Assembly (NCBI GenBank): GCA_029624675.1
Contig: JARSSP010000036.1
Location: 124,001 to 188,000, forward strand
Length of the DNA stretch: 64,000 nucleotides
Direction of reading: 5' to 3'
DNA from: Candidatus Contendibacter sp.
Lineage (GTDB): Bacteria; Pseudomonadota; Gammaproteobacteria; Competibacterales; Competibacteraceae
Under the pieces are notes generated by a model, which was not told where the DNA came from, did not search any database, and saw only the letters and a program-made list of their open reading frames with translations. Below are positions 63,486-64,000 of the stretch, piece by piece; within the stretch, counting starts at the first letter, position 1; each line of letters begins with the position of its first letter. Position numbers and translations under genes: made by a program.

Positions 63486-64000
63486 ATGACCGTTGCCCTC
63501 ACCGCCGCCCAACTCGCCGAACTGGCCGCCGCCGTCAAGACCTGGGGGCGGGAACTGGGGTTCCAGCGGATCGGCATCACCGACATCGACCTTGGCGAAC
63601 ACGAAGCGCGCCTGCTCGATTGGCTGGCGGCGGGTTTTCATGGCGAGATGCGCTACATGGCCGGACACGGGGTCAAACGCAGCCAGCCGGCGGAACTGAT
63701 TCCCGGCACGGCGCGCGTTATCGCGGCGCGGATGGACTACTGGCCGCCGGACGCCGCCGAACCATGGAGCGTGCTGCGACGCCCGGAACTGGGTTATGTG
63801 TCGCGCTATGCCCTGGGCCGGGATTATCACAAGGTTCTGCGGCAACGGCTGCGCCGGCTGGCCGACCGCATCGCCGCCACCGTCGGGCCGTTCGGCCATC
63901 GGGTGTTCGTGGACAGCGCGCCGGTGCTGGAAAAGGCGCTGGCGGAAACAGCGGGACTGGGCTGGATCGGCAAACACAGCAACCTGCTGGACCGGCAAGC
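63486..64000 (+). CDS. queG: Epoxyqueuosine reductase QueG (5' part only)
   Basis: 171 residues seen before the window ends. It reduces epoxyqueuosine to queuosine in tRNA wobble positions using cobalamin and two 4Fe-4S clusters; the cluster region lies outside the window. Visible QueG marks are GFQRIGITDIDL, WLAAGFHGEMRYMAGHG, YALGRDYHKVLRQRLRRL, VDSAPVLEKALAE and GLGWIGKHSNLLD, which includes the conserved Asp of VDSAPVLEK. It is divergent from nnr with about 70 bases between starts. Confidence 0.93.
   Translation, partial: MTVALTAAQLAELAAAVKTWGRELGFQRIGITDIDLGEHEARLLDWLAAGFHGEMRYMAGHGVKRSQPAELIPGTARVIAARMDYWPPDAAEPWSVLRRPELGYVSRYALGRDYHKVLRQRLRRLADRIAATVGPFGHRVFVDSAPVLEKALAETAGLGWIGKHSNLLDRQ

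Overview
The window looks like part of the chromosome of a GC-rich aerobic gammaproteobacterium. The evidence is gene content and gene order: bioH-bioC, birA-coaX, aspS-nudB, apaH-folA, tsaE-nnr with divergent queG, a Chp-type pilus chemosensory cluster, two haem-copper oxidases, an Entner-Doudoroff pair, and a phasin that points to polyhydroxyalkanoate storage. A relative of the Competibacter/Contendobacter group would fit, but that is inference. I see no tRNA, rRNA, CRISPR array, prophage or intact insertion sequence.

Layout. 1-5.2 kb (minus strand): an arylsulfatase cut by the window edge, a receiver-only regulator, an EF-hand protein and a two-component pair with a periplasmic-binding-protein-like sensor. 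5.3-10.3 kb: a GH1 beta-glucosidase, then a large alpha/beta hydrolase coupled to bioH and bioC, and a DUF2244 protein. 10.4-18.8 kb: an aa3-type cytochrome c oxidase operon with its copper and haem A assembly genes (coxB, coxA, small assembly protein, ctaG, coxC, DUF2909 on the opposite strand, SURF1, SCO-like, ctaA, ctaB), followed by a dihaem cytochrome c. 20-28.9 kb: a complete cbb3 oxidase locus (ccoNOQP, ccoG, a long FixH, ccoI, ccoS and an unlabelled 33-residue membrane peptide). The two loci together suggest respiration over a wide oxygen range.

29-43.4 kb: birA and coaX; then, on the minus strand, eda/edd, an enoyl-CoA hydratase-family gene, a membrane protein that may be a glycosyltransferase, and a tight run aspS-nudB-mprF-acvB-apaH-folA that joins aminoacyl-tRNA supply, aminoacyl-phospholipid synthesis and turnover, Ap4A hydrolysis and two folate steps. 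43.6-53.7 kb (minus strand): a chemosensory operon in the order PilG-like, PilH-like, PilI-like, a LivK-type periplasmic binding protein, an MCP, a ChpA-type CheA and two CheW-like proteins. The binding-protein gene inside this operon is the most interesting system-level feature here. 54.2-57.7 kb: an FmdB-family zinc ribbon and a sugar ABC transporter (binding lipoprotein and two permeases) with no ATPase gene beside it.

57.7-59.6 kb is a patch of decay: a phasin, then a gene interrupted by three TAG codons and one frameshift, then a fragment of an ISAs1-type transposase. 59.7-64 kb: dksA, a TetR regulator with a likely palindromic operator in front of a DUF2852 gene, tsaE, nnr and the start of queG. 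Most start codons were chosen from ribosome-binding sites and stop/start overlaps. Function calls come from motifs and gene order; no database search was possible.
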